From assembly GCA_963818885.1 (NCBI GenBank), contig CAWFTP010000003.1, positions 1,178,001 to 1,242,000 on the forward strand: a stretch of 64,000 nucleotides of DNA, written 5' to 3'. This DNA comes from DATFDN01 sp963818885 (GTDB taxonomy: Bacteria > Pseudomonadota > Alphaproteobacteria > Acetobacterales > Acetobacteraceae). Every line of letters starts with the position of its first letter. Positions within the stretch are counted from its first letter, which is position 1. This document shows positions 9,646-18,332 of this stretch, one piece after another. Under the pieces are notes generated by a model, which saw only the letters and a program-made list of their open reading frames with translations, made no database searches and was not told where the DNA came from. The position numbers were made by a program, and so were the translations under genes.

Positions 9646-10899
9646 GTGAAATTCTCCGCCATGCTGGCCGCTGCGCTGGCGCTACCGCTCGCATTCGGAG
9701 CCCCCGCGCGGGCGGCGGAGCAGCCCCCTTCGGAGATTACCATCGGCAGCCTACACGCAAGCACAGGCCCGTTCGCTTCTATCTCGATGCCAGTCTATTA
9801 CGGCATCAAGCTGTGGGTCGATGAGACCAACGCCGCGGGCGGCGCCTATGTGAAGGCGTTCGACAAGAAGATCCCGCTCAAGTTCATCAGCTACGACGAT
9901 CAGAGCAACCCAGCGACCGCGGCGACGCTGATCAACCAGCTCATCACCCAGGACCACGTCAACATGCTGGTGAGCGATTCGGGCTCGGTGCTGACCGCGG
10001 TGGCGGTGCCGATCGCGCGTGAGCACAAGATGTTCCTGTTCGATGCGACGGGAACCGGCGCGCCGTTCTTCACCAAGGACAACCCCTATATCGCGTTGAT
10101 AGCGGATCCCGCCTCGACGATCTGGCCAAAGTATATCTCGGATTATCTCAACACCGATGGGGTGAAGGCTGGGCTGAAGACGGTCGCGGTACTATTTTCC
10201 ACCAACGATTTCACCGGCACACAGGCGACGGCGCTAAAGAACTTCATTAGCAGCGCCGGCAAGCTGAAGATCGTCTACGACCAAGGCGTGCCGACCAATA
10301 CCTCGAACTACACGGTGCTGATCAACAACCTCGCTGCGAAGCAACCGGATGCCGTGATCGAACTTGGCTACCCGGGCAACGACATCGCGTTCCTGCGCAA
10401 CCTGGAGAACTCGGGCGAGAAGTTCAAGTTCGTATTCGCCGTCTATCCCGGGCTGGAGCCGGAGGTCCTGATGAAGAATGTCGGCCTGAACGGACTCCAG
10501 GGGGTATTCACCTACGTCAGCGGCGCGGACTACGAATACAAGGTGACGGTCGGGATGAACCTGCCCCAGTACAAGGAGGCCTGGGAGAAGACGTATGCCC
10601 ACACGCCGGGCGCCGATTTCGGCCTCAACGCCGTCGCCGGCTATACCGTCGGACTCGCGCTGCAGGAGACTTTGGCGCACGCCAAAAGCCTCGATCAGAT
10701 GGCGCTGCATGACGCCGTATTCGGCCTCTCCGGCAAGATGGTGACCATCTCCGGGCCCTTCGCGCTCGATGACACGGGCGCGCAGATCGGGGAGCTGACC
10801 CCGCTGGGTCAGGTCGAGCCCGACGGCAAAGGCGGGATGAAGCTCGTGGTGGTGTATCCGCCGCAATTCGCCACGGCCCAGGCAAAGCTCGGACAGTGA
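9646..10899 (+). CDS. Liv-type ABC substrate-binding protein (copy 2)
   Basis: Second periplasmic binding protein of the operon, 417 aa, sharing long identical blocks with copy 1 (for example PIAREHKMFLFD and QLITQDHV). The start is taken as GTG at 9646, with AAGGGAAG 5 nt upstream, giving a standard signal peptide (VKFSAMLAAALALPLAFGAPARAAE). An in-frame upstream ATG at 9592 would spoil the signal. Divergence between the copies is concentrated in the second lobe and hinge (residues ~150-175 and ~270-330), where ligand contacts usually lie. The gap to livH is 79 nt and holds a short inverted repeat. Confidence 0.9.
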   Translation: MKFSAMLAAALALPLAFGAPARAAEQPPSEITIGSLHASTGPFASISMPVYYGIKLWVDETNAAGGAYVKAFDKKIPLKFISYDDQSNPATAATLINQLITQDHVNMLVSDSGSVLTAVAVPIAREHKMFLFDATGTGAPFFTKDNPYIALIADPASTIWPKYISDYLNTDGVKAGLKTVAVLFSTNDFTGTQATALKNFISSAGKLKIVYDQGVPTNTSNYTVLINNLAAKQPDAVIELGYPGNDIAFLRNLENSGEKFKFVFAVYPGLEPEVLMKNVGLNGLQGVFTYVSGADYEYKVTVGMNLPQYKEAWEKTYAHTPGADFGLNAVAGYTVGLALQETLAHAKSLDQMALHDAVFGLSGKMVTISGPFALDDTGAQIGELTPLGQVEPDGKGGMKLVVVYPPQFATAQAKLGQ

Positions 10900-10978
10900 A
10901 GCATCGCTGCGACCTTTCTCCCACTCGCTCCGGCAACGGGCGGGGAGAATGGCCGAGCCACACCCGATGATCTGACCG

Positions 10979-11854
10979 ATGCTCTCCGCGGCGATCATCA
11001 CCGGGATCATCTTCGGCCTCTACTTCACGCTGGTCGGGCTTGGGCTCAACCTCGTGTTCGGCGTCATGCGCATCGTCAACCTCGCGCATGGCGATTTCCT
11101 GATGCTGGGCGCCTACGCGGCGTTCTGGTTCTTCACCCTGCTCATGCTGCATCCGCTGAGCACGGCGGCGATCATGTTCGTGGTGCTGCTCGGCGCCGGC
11201 ATTCCGATCTATTATCTGGTCATCCCGCGCCTGCTCCTCGCCCGCGACGCCGAGATGCTGTCGCTGATCCTGTTCTTCGGCATGTCGCAGATGATCGAGG
11301 CGGTCGTCGCGATCCTCTGGGGCAGCACGGAGCGGTCGATCCCGCCGCGCATTCTCGGCGCCGGGCCGGTGCAGATCCTTACCGCGCGGATGCCAAAGGC
11401 ATGGGCGTTCTCCGCCGCGGTCAGCGTCGTCTGCGTGATCCTCGTCTATCTCTATCTCTATCGCACCCGCCTCGGCACGTTGACCCGCGCGGTCATGGTC
11501 TCCCGCGATGAGGCGATGACCACCGGCATCGACACGCACCTGGTCTCCGCCATTGCGTTCGGCATCGGCATCGGGCTCGCCGGCATCGCCGGGGTGTTCG
11601 CGCCGTTCATGCTGGGCAGCGTGACGCCGGGCGTCGGAGTGGAGCTGAACATCGCCGCTTTCGTCGTCATCATTATCGGCACCCTGGGCAATGTTCTCGG
11701 CACGGTGCTCGGCGGCATCATCTACGGCGTGTCGCTGATGCTGATGCAGACCTATCTCAGCTCCTGGGCCAACCTGCTGCCCAACCTGCTGCTGATCTTC
11801 GTGCTGCTGATCCGTCCGGAGGGCTTGCTCGGGCGACGGGTGCGCCGTGCCTGA
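10979..11854 (+). CDS. livH: LivH-type ABC permease
   Basis: Inner-membrane permease (291 aa, about eight hydrophobic segments) of the HAAT importer. It carries the LivH signature NLVFGVMRIVNLAHGDFLMLGAY near residues 24-46 and the C-terminal GTLGNVLGTVLGGIIYG block. It forms the channel with LivM. Its last 8 nt overlap livM, indicating translational coupling. Confidence 0.92.
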   Translation: MLSAAIITGIIFGLYFTLVGLGLNLVFGVMRIVNLAHGDFLMLGAYAAFWFFTLLMLHPLSTAAIMFVVLLGAGIPIYYLVIPRLLLARDAEMLSLILFFGMSQMIEAVVAILWGSTERSIPPRILGAGPVQILTARMPKAWAFSAAVSVVCVILVYLYLYRTRLGTLTRAVMVSRDEAMTTGIDTHLVSAIAFGIGIGLAGIAGVFAPFMLGSVTPGVGVELNIAAFVVIIIGTLGNVLGTVLGGIIYGVSLMLMQTYLSSWANLLPNLLLIFVLLIRPEGLLGRRVRRA

Positions 11855-12833
11855 GCCGACGGACGACACACCGGGCGGTAACCGCACCGCGCGCGGCCGG
11901 CGCGCCATCTCCCGCCCGCTGCGCATCGGCGGCGATCTTCTGATCGCGGCCATCGTCGTCGGGCTGCTCGGCGGACTGCGGGGCGTCTATTCGAACGAGC
12001 TGCTGCTGTTCAATTTCATCACGTTCTTCGCCCTCGCCCAGGGGCTGAACGTGATCTACGGCTTCACCGGGTACCTGCCGTTTGGCTATGTCGGCTTCTA
12101 CGGCGCCGGTGCGTACGGCTTCGCGCTCGCGGTCATGCACCTTCACGCCGCGCCACTCGTCGCAATGCTGTGCGGAGGCGCCGCGGCGGTCGTGCTCGGC
12201 ATCGTGCTGATTCCGCTGCTGCGCCTTTCCGGCGCATATTTCGCGCTGGCCAACCTCGCCGCCGCCGAGGCGACCTACGAGGTCGTCGCCAACCCAAGCC
12301 TGCAAGACATAACGAAGGGGCCTTATGGTGTCTCGCTTACAAGCGTGTTCGCACCGGCATTCTCCTACTATGTCGCGCTCGGCGTCCTCGCGCTCACCTT
12401 GCTGATCGTCGTCTGGCTGCGCAACTCTCGTTTCGGGCTCGCCCTGCAGGCGATCCGCGAGGACCCGATCAGCGCCGAGATGGCCGGCATCTCGGTGGTG
12501 CGCGGCCGCACCATCGCCTGGCTCCTGTCGGCCCTGATCGCCGGGTTCGTGGGCGGCACCTTCGCGTGGCACATCTCGGTGTTCTATCCCGACGCCGCGT
12601 TCGATCTCAGCATCTCGATCTTCGCGATCGTGTTCGCGCTGTTCGGGGGCATCACCACGCTGACCGGGCCAGTACTCGGCGTGCTGGTGCTGTATGGCAT
12701 CTACAACTGGATCGGCATCACCCTGCCGCAGTATTTTCAGCTGATCTACGGCGCCCTCATCATGCTCCTGGTACTGTTCTTGCCAAACGGGCTCGTGTCC
12801 CTGCTGACCAGCCGAGGGATCCGTGTCCCCTGA
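11847..12833 (+). CDS. livM: LivM-type ABC permease
   Basis: Second permease subunit (328 aa) with eight to nine membrane segments after a ~30-residue Arg-rich cytoplasmic N-terminus. Family features are GLNVIYGFTGYLPFGYVGFYGAGAY near residues 62-86 and the cytoplasmic loop RNSRFGLALQAIREDPISAEMAGI, which contacts the ATPases. The start is GTG, inside the end of livH. Its end overlaps the ATPase start by 11 nt. Confidence 0.92.
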   Translation: MPEPTDDTPGGNRTARGRRAISRPLRIGGDLLIAAIVVGLLGGLRGVYSNELLLFNFITFFALAQGLNVIYGFTGYLPFGYVGFYGAGAYGFALAVMHLHAAPLVAMLCGGAAAVVLGIVLIPLLRLSGAYFALANLAAAEATYEVVANPSLQDITKGPYGVSLTSVFAPAFSYYVALGVLALTLLIVVWLRNSRFGLALQAIREDPISAEMAGISVVRGRTIAWLLSALIAGFVGGTFAWHISVFYPDAAFDLSISIFAIVFALFGGITTLTGPVLGVLVLYGIYNWIGITLPQYFQLIYGALIMLLVLFLPNGLVSLLTSRGIRVP

Positions 12834-13551
12834 GCCGGCACCGCTGCTCCAGGTCGAGAACGTGGTGAAGCGTTTCGGCGGTTTTCGCGCGCTAGACGGG
12901 GTGACCCTTCACGTCCACCCCGGCGAGGCGCTCGGGCTGGTGGGCCCGAACGGGTCAGGCAAGACCACCTGCATCAACGTGATCTCCGGCCTCTACCCGC
13001 CCGATGGCGGGCGGGTGCTGTACGGGGGGCGCTCGATCGGCGGCACGACGGCGCACCACCTGGCGAGGCAGGGGATCAACCGCACCTTCCAGTCGCCCAA
13101 GCCGTTCCTGTCACTGACCGTGCGCGAGAATGTCGAGGTAGCGGCGGTCTACGGCAACCGCGGCGAGCCGCCAGATCTCGATACGCTGCTCCAATCGCTC
13201 TGCCTCGATGCCCTGGCGGACAAGCCGGCCGCCGATCTCAACAGTGCCCAGCAGAAGACGCTCGATCTTGCCCGTGCGCTTGCGACGTCGCCCAAGCTGC
13301 TGCTGGTCGACGAGCTGGCGGCCGGGCTCAACCCGTCAGAGCTCGCGCGCATGGCCAGCCGGCTCCGCGCGCTGGCGGCGGGCGGCATGGCGCTGCTGGT
13401 GGTCGAGCACCTGATGGGGTTCATCGACCGGGTGACGGACCGGGTCGTGGTGATGGCGGCGGGCAAGGAGTTCTTCGGCGGGACGCTCGCGGACGCGACG
13501 CGCGATCCCGAGGTGATCCGGGTCTTCCTGGGCGGCCATGCCGCTGGCTGA
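12823..13551 (+). CDS. livG: LivG-type ABC ATPase with atypical signature motif
   Basis: ATPase subunit (242 aa) with a normal Walker A (GPNGSGKTT), LivG-type Q-loop region (GINRTFQSPKPF) and H-loop (VVEHLMGF). The ABC signature expected as LSxGQ reads LNSAQQK, and Walker B ends DELAAGLN in place of DEPxxGLN. In a heterodimeric ABC pair these changes would weaken the site formed with LivF Walker A and leave the opposite site to do most hydrolysis; that is inference. The frame is intact and the neighbours are intact, so this is probably a real variant and not an error. GTG start; overlaps livF by 14 nt. Confidence 0.88.
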   Translation: MSPEPAPLLQVENVVKRFGGFRALDGVTLHVHPGEALGLVGPNGSGKTTCINVISGLYPPDGGRVLYGGRSIGGTTAHHLARQGINRTFQSPKPFLSLTVRENVEVAAVYGNRGEPPDLDTLLQSLCLDALADKPAADLNSAQQKTLDLARALATSPKLLLVDELAAGLNPSELARMASRLRALAAGGMALLVVEHLMGFIDRVTDRVVVMAAGKEFFGGTLADATRDPEVIRVFLGGHAAG

Positions 13552-14263
13552 AGCCGCCGGTGCGCTGCTCGCGGCGAGCGGGATCGAGGCCGGCTACGGC
13601 AAGGTGCAAGTGCTGTGGGGCGTAGGGATCGACGTGGGCCCGCGCGAGAGCGTGGTGCTGCTGGGCGCCAACGGCGCCGGCAAGTCGACGCTGCTGAAGG
13701 TCATCGTCGGACTGATGCCGGCCTGGCACGGCGAGGTGCGGCTGGGAGCGGAGAACGTGACCGCCTTGCGGACCGACCGGCGGGTGCGCCGCGGCATGTC
13801 GTACATGTCCGAACTCGGGGTGTTTCCCGGGCTCTCGATTGACGAGAATCTGCGCATCGGCGGCCTGCGGTCCGAGCGGACAGCACTGCGGCGAAGGCTG
13901 GATGAGCTTTATGGGGTGTTTCCCGATCTCGCCGCGCGCAAGCGCCAGCTCGCGGGCAGCCTGTCGGGCGGCCAGCGCAAGATGCTGGGGATCGGCAAGG
14001 CGCTGGCCTCGGGACCGAAGGTGCTGGTGATGGACGAGCCCTCGGCCGGCCTGTCGCCGCTCTTCGTGCAGCAGGTGATCGACATATTGGGCCGTTTCCG
14101 CGGCGAAGGGCTCGCAATGCTGATCGCCGAGCAGAATGTGGCGTTCCTCGACCTCGCCGACCGGGTGCTGACGCTGGAGGGCGGGCGCATCCGGTTCGAG
14201 GGGACGGTGGAGCAGCTGCACGCCGATGATGCGCTGCATCGGGCGTATTTCGGGCTGGCGTGA
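13538..14263 (+). CDS. livF: LivF-type ABC ATPase
   Basis: Second ATPase (241 aa) of the importer with canonical motifs: Walker A GANGAGKST, signature LSGGQRK, Walker B VLVMDEPSAGLS and H-loop IAEQN. It pairs with the atypical LivG. Last gene of the overlapping livHMGF chain; a small hairpin and the heptad-repeat protein gene follow after 60 nt. Confidence 0.92.
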   Translation: MPLAEAAGALLAASGIEAGYGKVQVLWGVGIDVGPRESVVLLGANGAGKSTLLKVIVGLMPAWHGEVRLGAENVTALRTDRRVRRGMSYMSELGVFPGLSIDENLRIGGLRSERTALRRRLDELYGVFPDLAARKRQLAGSLSGGQRKMLGIGKALASGPKVLVMDEPSAGLSPLFVQQVIDILGRFRGEGLAMLIAEQNVAFLDLADRVLTLEGGRIRFEGTVEQLHADDALHRAYFGLA

Positions 14264-14293
14264 GTTGACGAAGCCTTTACCGATGCCGATCAT

Positions 14294-14310
14294 CCTGGCG
14301 TCGCGCCAGG
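14294..14310 (+). promoter_or_regulatory. hairpin overlapping the Shine-Dalgarno of the heptad-repeat gene
   Basis: CCTGGCG and CGCCAGG form a perfect 7-bp stem with a TCG loop. Its 3' arm runs into AGGAGG, the ribosome-binding site of the ATG at 14324. It could act as the livF terminator or mask translation of the downstream gene. Confidence 0.35.
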
Positions 14311-14323
14311 AGGCGCGGAGCGG

Positions 14324-14668
14324 ATGCCAAGCGGCGGGAATGGAGTGGACATGGGTCACGTCGTCGCCATGCTGAGCGACGTGCTCGACGGACAGCGCGA
14401 GATACGAGGAATTCTGAACGACCACACCCGCGTTCTGAACGACCACACCCGTATCCTGAACGACCATACCCGCGTCCTGAACGAGCACACGCTCACGCTG
14501 GCCCAACATTCGCGCGAGATCGCCGATCTGACGGGACAGGTGCAATTCCTGCGCGAGGCTGTGACGGATTATCACGCCTCAGTCGTCGGGCATGGGGTCC
14601 TGATCAGCGATCTCGACGCAAAGGTACGGCGAATCGAACATCATCTGGACCTGCCGCCGGCGGCGTAA
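14324..14668 (+). CDS. small heptad-repeat coiled-coil protein
   Basis: A 114-aa soluble protein with no signal peptide and no recognised family. Residues ~30-58 are near-perfect 7-residue repeats (ILNDHTR, VLNDHTR, ILNDHTR, VLNEHTL, then TLAQHSR and EIADLTG), mirrored by 21-bp DNA repeats. Ile/Val and Leu occupy the two leading positions of each heptad, giving an alternating hydrophobic stripe typical of a parallel oligomeric coiled coil with an Asn-Asp-His-Thr polar face. A second helix follows to the C-terminus. The start could be ATG 14324 or the later ATG at 14351 (MGHVVAM). It resembles small tail-fibre-like or scaffold coiled coils; function unknown. Confidence 0.7.
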   Translation: MPSGGNGVDMGHVVAMLSDVLDGQREIRGILNDHTRVLNDHTRILNDHTRVLNEHTLTLAQHSREIADLTGQVQFLREAVTDYHASVVGHGVLISDLDAKVRRIEHHLDLPPAA

Positions 14669-14674
14669 GCGGCG

Positions 14675-15851
14675 CTACAGGAACGGCGCCTCGGGCATGA
14701 TGCCCAGGAGGATGCGGCCGACCGCCTCGAAATTCGCGGTTCGCGCCTGGATCTGCTGCGAGACGGTGTGGATGTCGCGGAAGCGGCGCTCGAACGCGGT
14801 GCCGGTACCTATCGCATCGGTGCCCGCGGTGCGGTGTATCCAGTCGGCCGACTCGGTGGCGCAATCGATTGCGTGGCTCGCGGCGAGACGCAGGCGGGCG
14901 CGGTCGGAGACCTCGATGGGCGCACGCGGGTCCGGGTCTTCCATAATCTCCGTGAGCGTGGCGAGAAGCCAGGCGCGGGCGGCGCCGAGCCGCGCCTCGA
15001 TGCGCGCGAACTCTGTCTGTACCCAGGCGTTGGCGGCGAGCGGCGCGGCGAGCGCGCGCGGTGTCTTGTGCGTGGCGAGCGCCACGAACGCATCGAGCAT
15101 CCCGCGGGCAATCCCGAGCGCCGTGCCGGCGGCGCCCACCGTGTAGAGGCCCTGCTGGGGGATCGCGTACATGCGCCCGCTCTCATGCGCCAGCGCGGGG
15201 TCCTCGCGCGTCGAACTGTAAGCCTCGGGGACGAACACGTCCTCCACCGTGTAGGACACGCTCGACGTGCCGCGCAGGCCGATCACGTCCCAATCGTCGT
15301 GCAGCCGCGCATGCTCGGCGGGAAAGAGCAGCGTGCGAATGGTCGGTCGGCCGGATGTGTTGAGACGCAGCGAGCCGTCAGAACTCCTCCACTTGGGCGT
15401 GCGCGCCCATCCAGGTCGCATGGCGGCAACCACTGGCGAAGCCCCAGCGTCCGCTGATCCGGTATCCTCCGGGGACAGCACGAGCGCGCTGCGGGCCGGG
15501 CGGACCCCAGGCGATCGAGGCGCACGGGTCGGTGAAGATCGCCCGTGCCGCAACGGGATCCAGATAGGCAGCGATGAGCGCCGAGCTGTTGGCGACGAAC
15601 ATGCACCAGGCGAGCGAGCCGTCATGCCGCCCGACCTCCTCGACGGCGTGAAAGTAATCGCGCGGGTCGGTTTCCTCGCCGCCAGCGCTATGCGGCAGCA
15701 GAAGCCGGAACAGGCGGGAGTCGTGGATCGCGTCCAGCAGGGTGGGCGGAATGCGCTGGTCGCGCTCGATCGCGACGGCGGCCTCTTCGATGCGCGGCGC
15801 GAGCGCGCGGGCGCGCGCCAAGGGAGTCAAGGACTGCCGGTCATCGCACAT
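14675..15851 (-). CDS. acyl-CoA-dehydrogenase-like flavin monooxygenase, one frame break
   Basis: Flavoprotein of the acyl-CoA dehydrogenase superfamily, about 391 aa repaired. The pattern matches the group-D flavin monooxygenase (DszC/HsaA-like) branch: an N-terminal helical domain (RDYFHAVEEVGRHDGSLAWCM), a beta domain (AWGPPGPQRARAVPGGYRISG, WGFASGCRHATWMGAH) and a C-terminal helical bundle. Near 15390 the frame changes by one base and homology continues (DGSLRLNTSGRP). These enzymes usually need a separate flavin reductase, which is not in view. The start ATG at 15851 gives the expected N-terminus. Substrate unknown. Confidence 0.75.
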
Positions 15852-15887
15852 TCACCGATGGTGAGACGGCCGCTGCGGCGCCGTCAA

Positions 15888-17423
15888 TCAACTCGGCGGG
15901 GCGAAGTCTCGCAGCGCCCCAATCACGCGCGTGAGCACCTCGCCCCAATCGCCTGGCCTCGGCTGGCGGAACAGGCGAAGTGAGGCGTACCAAGGCGTGT
16001 CCTCGCGACCGAGCAGCCAACGCCAATCGGACGCGAACGGCAGCATGACCCAGCATGGCACTCCGAGCGCCCCCGCGAGGTGCGCCACCGAGGTGTCGAC
16101 CGACACCACGAGATCGAGCGCGCCCACGATCGATGCAGTCGCCGCATAGTCGGTGAGGTATGGCGAGAGATCGAGGAACCCGTGCGCGGTCGCCTCCGCG
16201 GTGCGCGGACCGCATTGCAGGCTGATGAGCGGCATTCCGGCGTCGCGGGCGAGTTGCGCGACCGCGTCCGGCGGCAGCGAGCGGCGGCGGTCGTTGGAAT
16301 GGGCCGGGTTGCCAGCCCACAGGACGCCCACGCGCGGCTGCGGCAGCGCCACGACGAAGCTGGGCGCGGGACCGGCGACAAGCCAACCGGCCGCGTTCGG
16401 GATCGTCTCCGGCGTCGTCGCGAACACGCGCGGCAAGCTCATCTGGTCGATCCAGACGTCGTAGTCGGGCAGGCGCGTGGCTCGATCGACGGCGGCAAAG
16501 AGCCCCGGCGTCCGGCGCAACAAGGAAATGAGCGAGCCGTCGCAGGCGAGCGTCACCCGCGCGCCGCGAGCCGCGAGCAGCGGGACGTAACGGCTGAGCT
16601 GGATCGTGTCGCCCAGCCCCTGCTCGGCCTGGATGAGCACGTCGAGGCCGCGCACATCCTCGCCGTTCCAGACGCGTCCGGGCAGGTCGACAAAGTCGCG
16701 GCGATAGCGGTCGTGACGCTTGCGCCATTCATATTCGGCGAAGCCGGTCGCGTAGTCGCCGGCGAGCAGCGCAGCGGTGGCGAGGTTCCAGTGCGCCAGG
16801 GCGAAGTCGGGCGCTTGGGCGATTGCCACCTCGCAGGCGGCGCGCGCCTCCTTCAGCCGGCCAAGCGAGGTGAGGACGAAACCAAGGCTCGCCCAGGCCT
16901 CGGGTAGCGCGAGCGTGCAGTCGAGTGCGGCGAGAATGTGGCGCTCCGCGTCCTCCAACCGGTCGAGATCGGCGCACGCGTTTCCAAGGTTAAGCCGGGC
17001 GCATGCATGGATAGGATCGATCGCGATAGCGCGGGAGAGAGCGGCGGCGCCTTCGTCGGGTCGGCTCAGCGCGTTGAGCGCGGTGCCGTGGGCGAAATGC
17101 AGCTCGGCGGCATCGGGGAACCGGGCGAGCGCGGCCTCGGCGGCTTCCAGCACCTGGAGAGGGCCGCCGGATGCGAACAGGGCGCGTAGCAGGTTGACGC
17201 GAGCACCGAGATGGTCGGGATCGCGGGCGATCGCACGGGCAAAAGTCGCCGCGGCAGCTTGCGCCCTGCCTTCCTCCAGCAGCATCAGGCCGGAGAGATA
17301 GAGGGCCCGCGGCTGCTCCGGATCGGTGTCGAGGACGGCGCGACAGAGCGAGGCCGACTCGGCGCGCCGCCCGGCCTGATGGTGGCGGACGGCGTCGAGA
17401 AGGGTTCCGGCGATGTCGAGCAT
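15888..17423 (-). CDS. TPR-repeat protein with C-terminal glycosyltransferase-9-like domain
   Basis: A 511-aa cytoplasmic protein. Residues ~1-215 consist of about six tetratricopeptide repeats (for example AFARAIARDPDHLGARVNL-type units with A-x-P-D endings). Residues ~240-505 resemble the heptosyltransferase/GT9 fold: IQAEQGLGDTIQLSRYVPLL, VGVLWAGNPAHSNDRRRS and VSVDTSVAHLAGALGVPCWVML, the last being the nucleotide-sugar-site signature. This architecture is common in alphaproteobacteria, often linked to flagellin or surface-polysaccharide glycosylation, but no acceptor gene is adjacent. The frame is intact. Confidence 0.85.
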   Translation of the reverse strand: MLDIAGTLLDAVRHHQAGRRAESASLCRAVLDTDPEQPRALYLSGLMLLEEGRAQAAAATFARAIARDPDHLGARVNLLRALFASGGPLQVLEAAEAALARFPDAAELHFAHGTALNALSRPDEGAAALSRAIAIDPIHACARLNLGNACADLDRLEDAERHILAALDCTLALPEAWASLGFVLTSLGRLKEARAACEVAIAQAPDFALAHWNLATAALLAGDYATGFAEYEWRKRHDRYRRDFVDLPGRVWNGEDVRGLDVLIQAEQGLGDTIQLSRYVPLLAARGARVTLACDGSLISLLRRTPGLFAAVDRATRLPDYDVWIDQMSLPRVFATTPETIPNAAGWLVAGPAPSFVVALPQPRVGVLWAGNPAHSNDRRRSLPPDAVAQLARDAGMPLISLQCGPRTAEATAHGFLDLSPYLTDYAATASIVGALDLVVSVDTSVAHLAGALGVPCWVMLPFASDWRWLLGREDTPWYASLRLFRQPRPGDWGEVLTRVIGALRDFAPPS

Positions 17424-17519
17424 GCGCGCAAGCTGGCATGGCGGCGGTTAACGGAGGGCGAACAGGCAACCCTCAGCGCCGCGAGCCGTTAACGTCATTT
17501 CGTTGCGACAGGTGCCCCG

Positions 17520-17828
17520 ATGCGTCTTTTCGCGCCCTGCGCCCTTCTGCTCGGCATTGGGCTCTGCGGCTGCGTCTATGCACCCGCCCCGTACTACCCA
17601 TACGGCTACGACTACGGTTACGACTATGATCCGAACGTGGCGGGCGGCGCGCTTCTGGGCGCCGCCGGGGGGGCGGCGATCGGCGGCATCGCGGGGGGCG
17701 GCCAAGGTGCGGCGATCGGCGCGCTGGCCGGCGGCGCACTAGGCGCCGTCGCCGGCGCGAGCAACGGGCCGGGGTATTATCCGCCGCCCGGCTACTACCC
17801 GTCCCCATACTATGGATATGGCTATTAG
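17520..17828 (+). CDS. glycine-zipper outer-membrane lipoprotein
   Basis: A 102-aa predicted lipoprotein. The signal peptide ends in a lipobox (LCGC, lipidated Cys at ~19). A Tyr/Pro-rich stretch follows, then a glycine zipper (GGALLGAAGGAAIGGIAGGG) at residues ~42-80 and a Tyr-Pro-Gly tail. It resembles the rickettsial 17-kDa surface antigen family, whose glycine zipper inserts in the outer membrane. Divergent from the TPR gene. No close operon partner. Confidence 0.78.
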   Translation: MRLFAPCALLLGIGLCGCVYAPAPYYPYGYDYGYDYDPNVAGGALLGAAGGAAIGGIAGGGQGAAIGALAGGALGAVAGASNGPGYYPPPGYYPSPYYGYGY

Positions 17829-17920
17829 CCGCTCCGGCCTCGCGCTCTGTTGTCCTTGACCGAGAACGAACCCGCACCGACGGCGTTTCAGATGGATCGG
17901 TTCACTCCTGATAGGACGCA

Positions 17921-18301
17921 ATGATGCAGCGAACATTCCTGCCGATGACCGCGATCGCGGCGAGCCTGCTGGCGGCGAGCCCTGGTCTCGCCCTGGCACA
18001 GGCGACATCTACGACGCCCGGCACCACGACGGCACCGCCGACCACACCACCGACGACCACGACACCGCCGGCGGTGACGCCTCCCGCCACGACGGCGGCC
18101 AATCCGCCGACCGCCACGCCACCGGCCAACGACCACGTCGTCACCAATGATGGTGGCGGTGGGGCCTGGGGTTGGATCGGGCTGATCGGGTTGCTGGGCC
18201 TATTCGGCCTGCGTCCGCGCCGCACTATCGTGGCCCCGGTCGACAATGTCGGCGTGGGTACGGGCGTCGGCACGGGGATCGGTCCCGGCCCTCGCGTCTG
18301 A
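17921..18301 (+). CDS. secreted Thr/Pro-rich protein with WGxxGxxG C-terminal segment
   Basis: A 126-aa protein. It has a Sec signal (residues 1-26, ending ALAQA), a Thr-Pro-Ala low-complexity linker (27-75), then GGGGAWGWIGLIGLLGLFGL followed by RPRR. That tripartite end (Trp-Gly motif, hydrophobic helix, basic cluster) is the layout of short C-terminal sorting domains such as the WGxxGxxG class, analogous to PEP-CTERM. About 30 further residues (VGVGTGVGTGIG) follow the basic cluster, which is unusual for a processed anchor. AGGA lies 5 nt before the ATG. Confidence 0.7.
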   Translation: MMQRTFLPMTAIAASLLAASPGLALAQATSTTPGTTTAPPTTPPTTTTPPAVTPPATTAANPPTATPPANDHVVTNDGGGGAWGWIGLIGLLGLFGLRPRRTIVAPVDNVGVGTGVGTGIGPGPRV

Positions 18302-18332
18302 ACCGGCCTTCGGGATACCGCCCAGCGCGCGG

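Noticed and set aside
10625..12572. Long minus-strand frames rich in His, Arg, Glu and Asp opposite livH and livM
   Set aside because: Composition is the typical antisense shadow of membrane-protein codons in GC-rich DNA; no domain or RBS.
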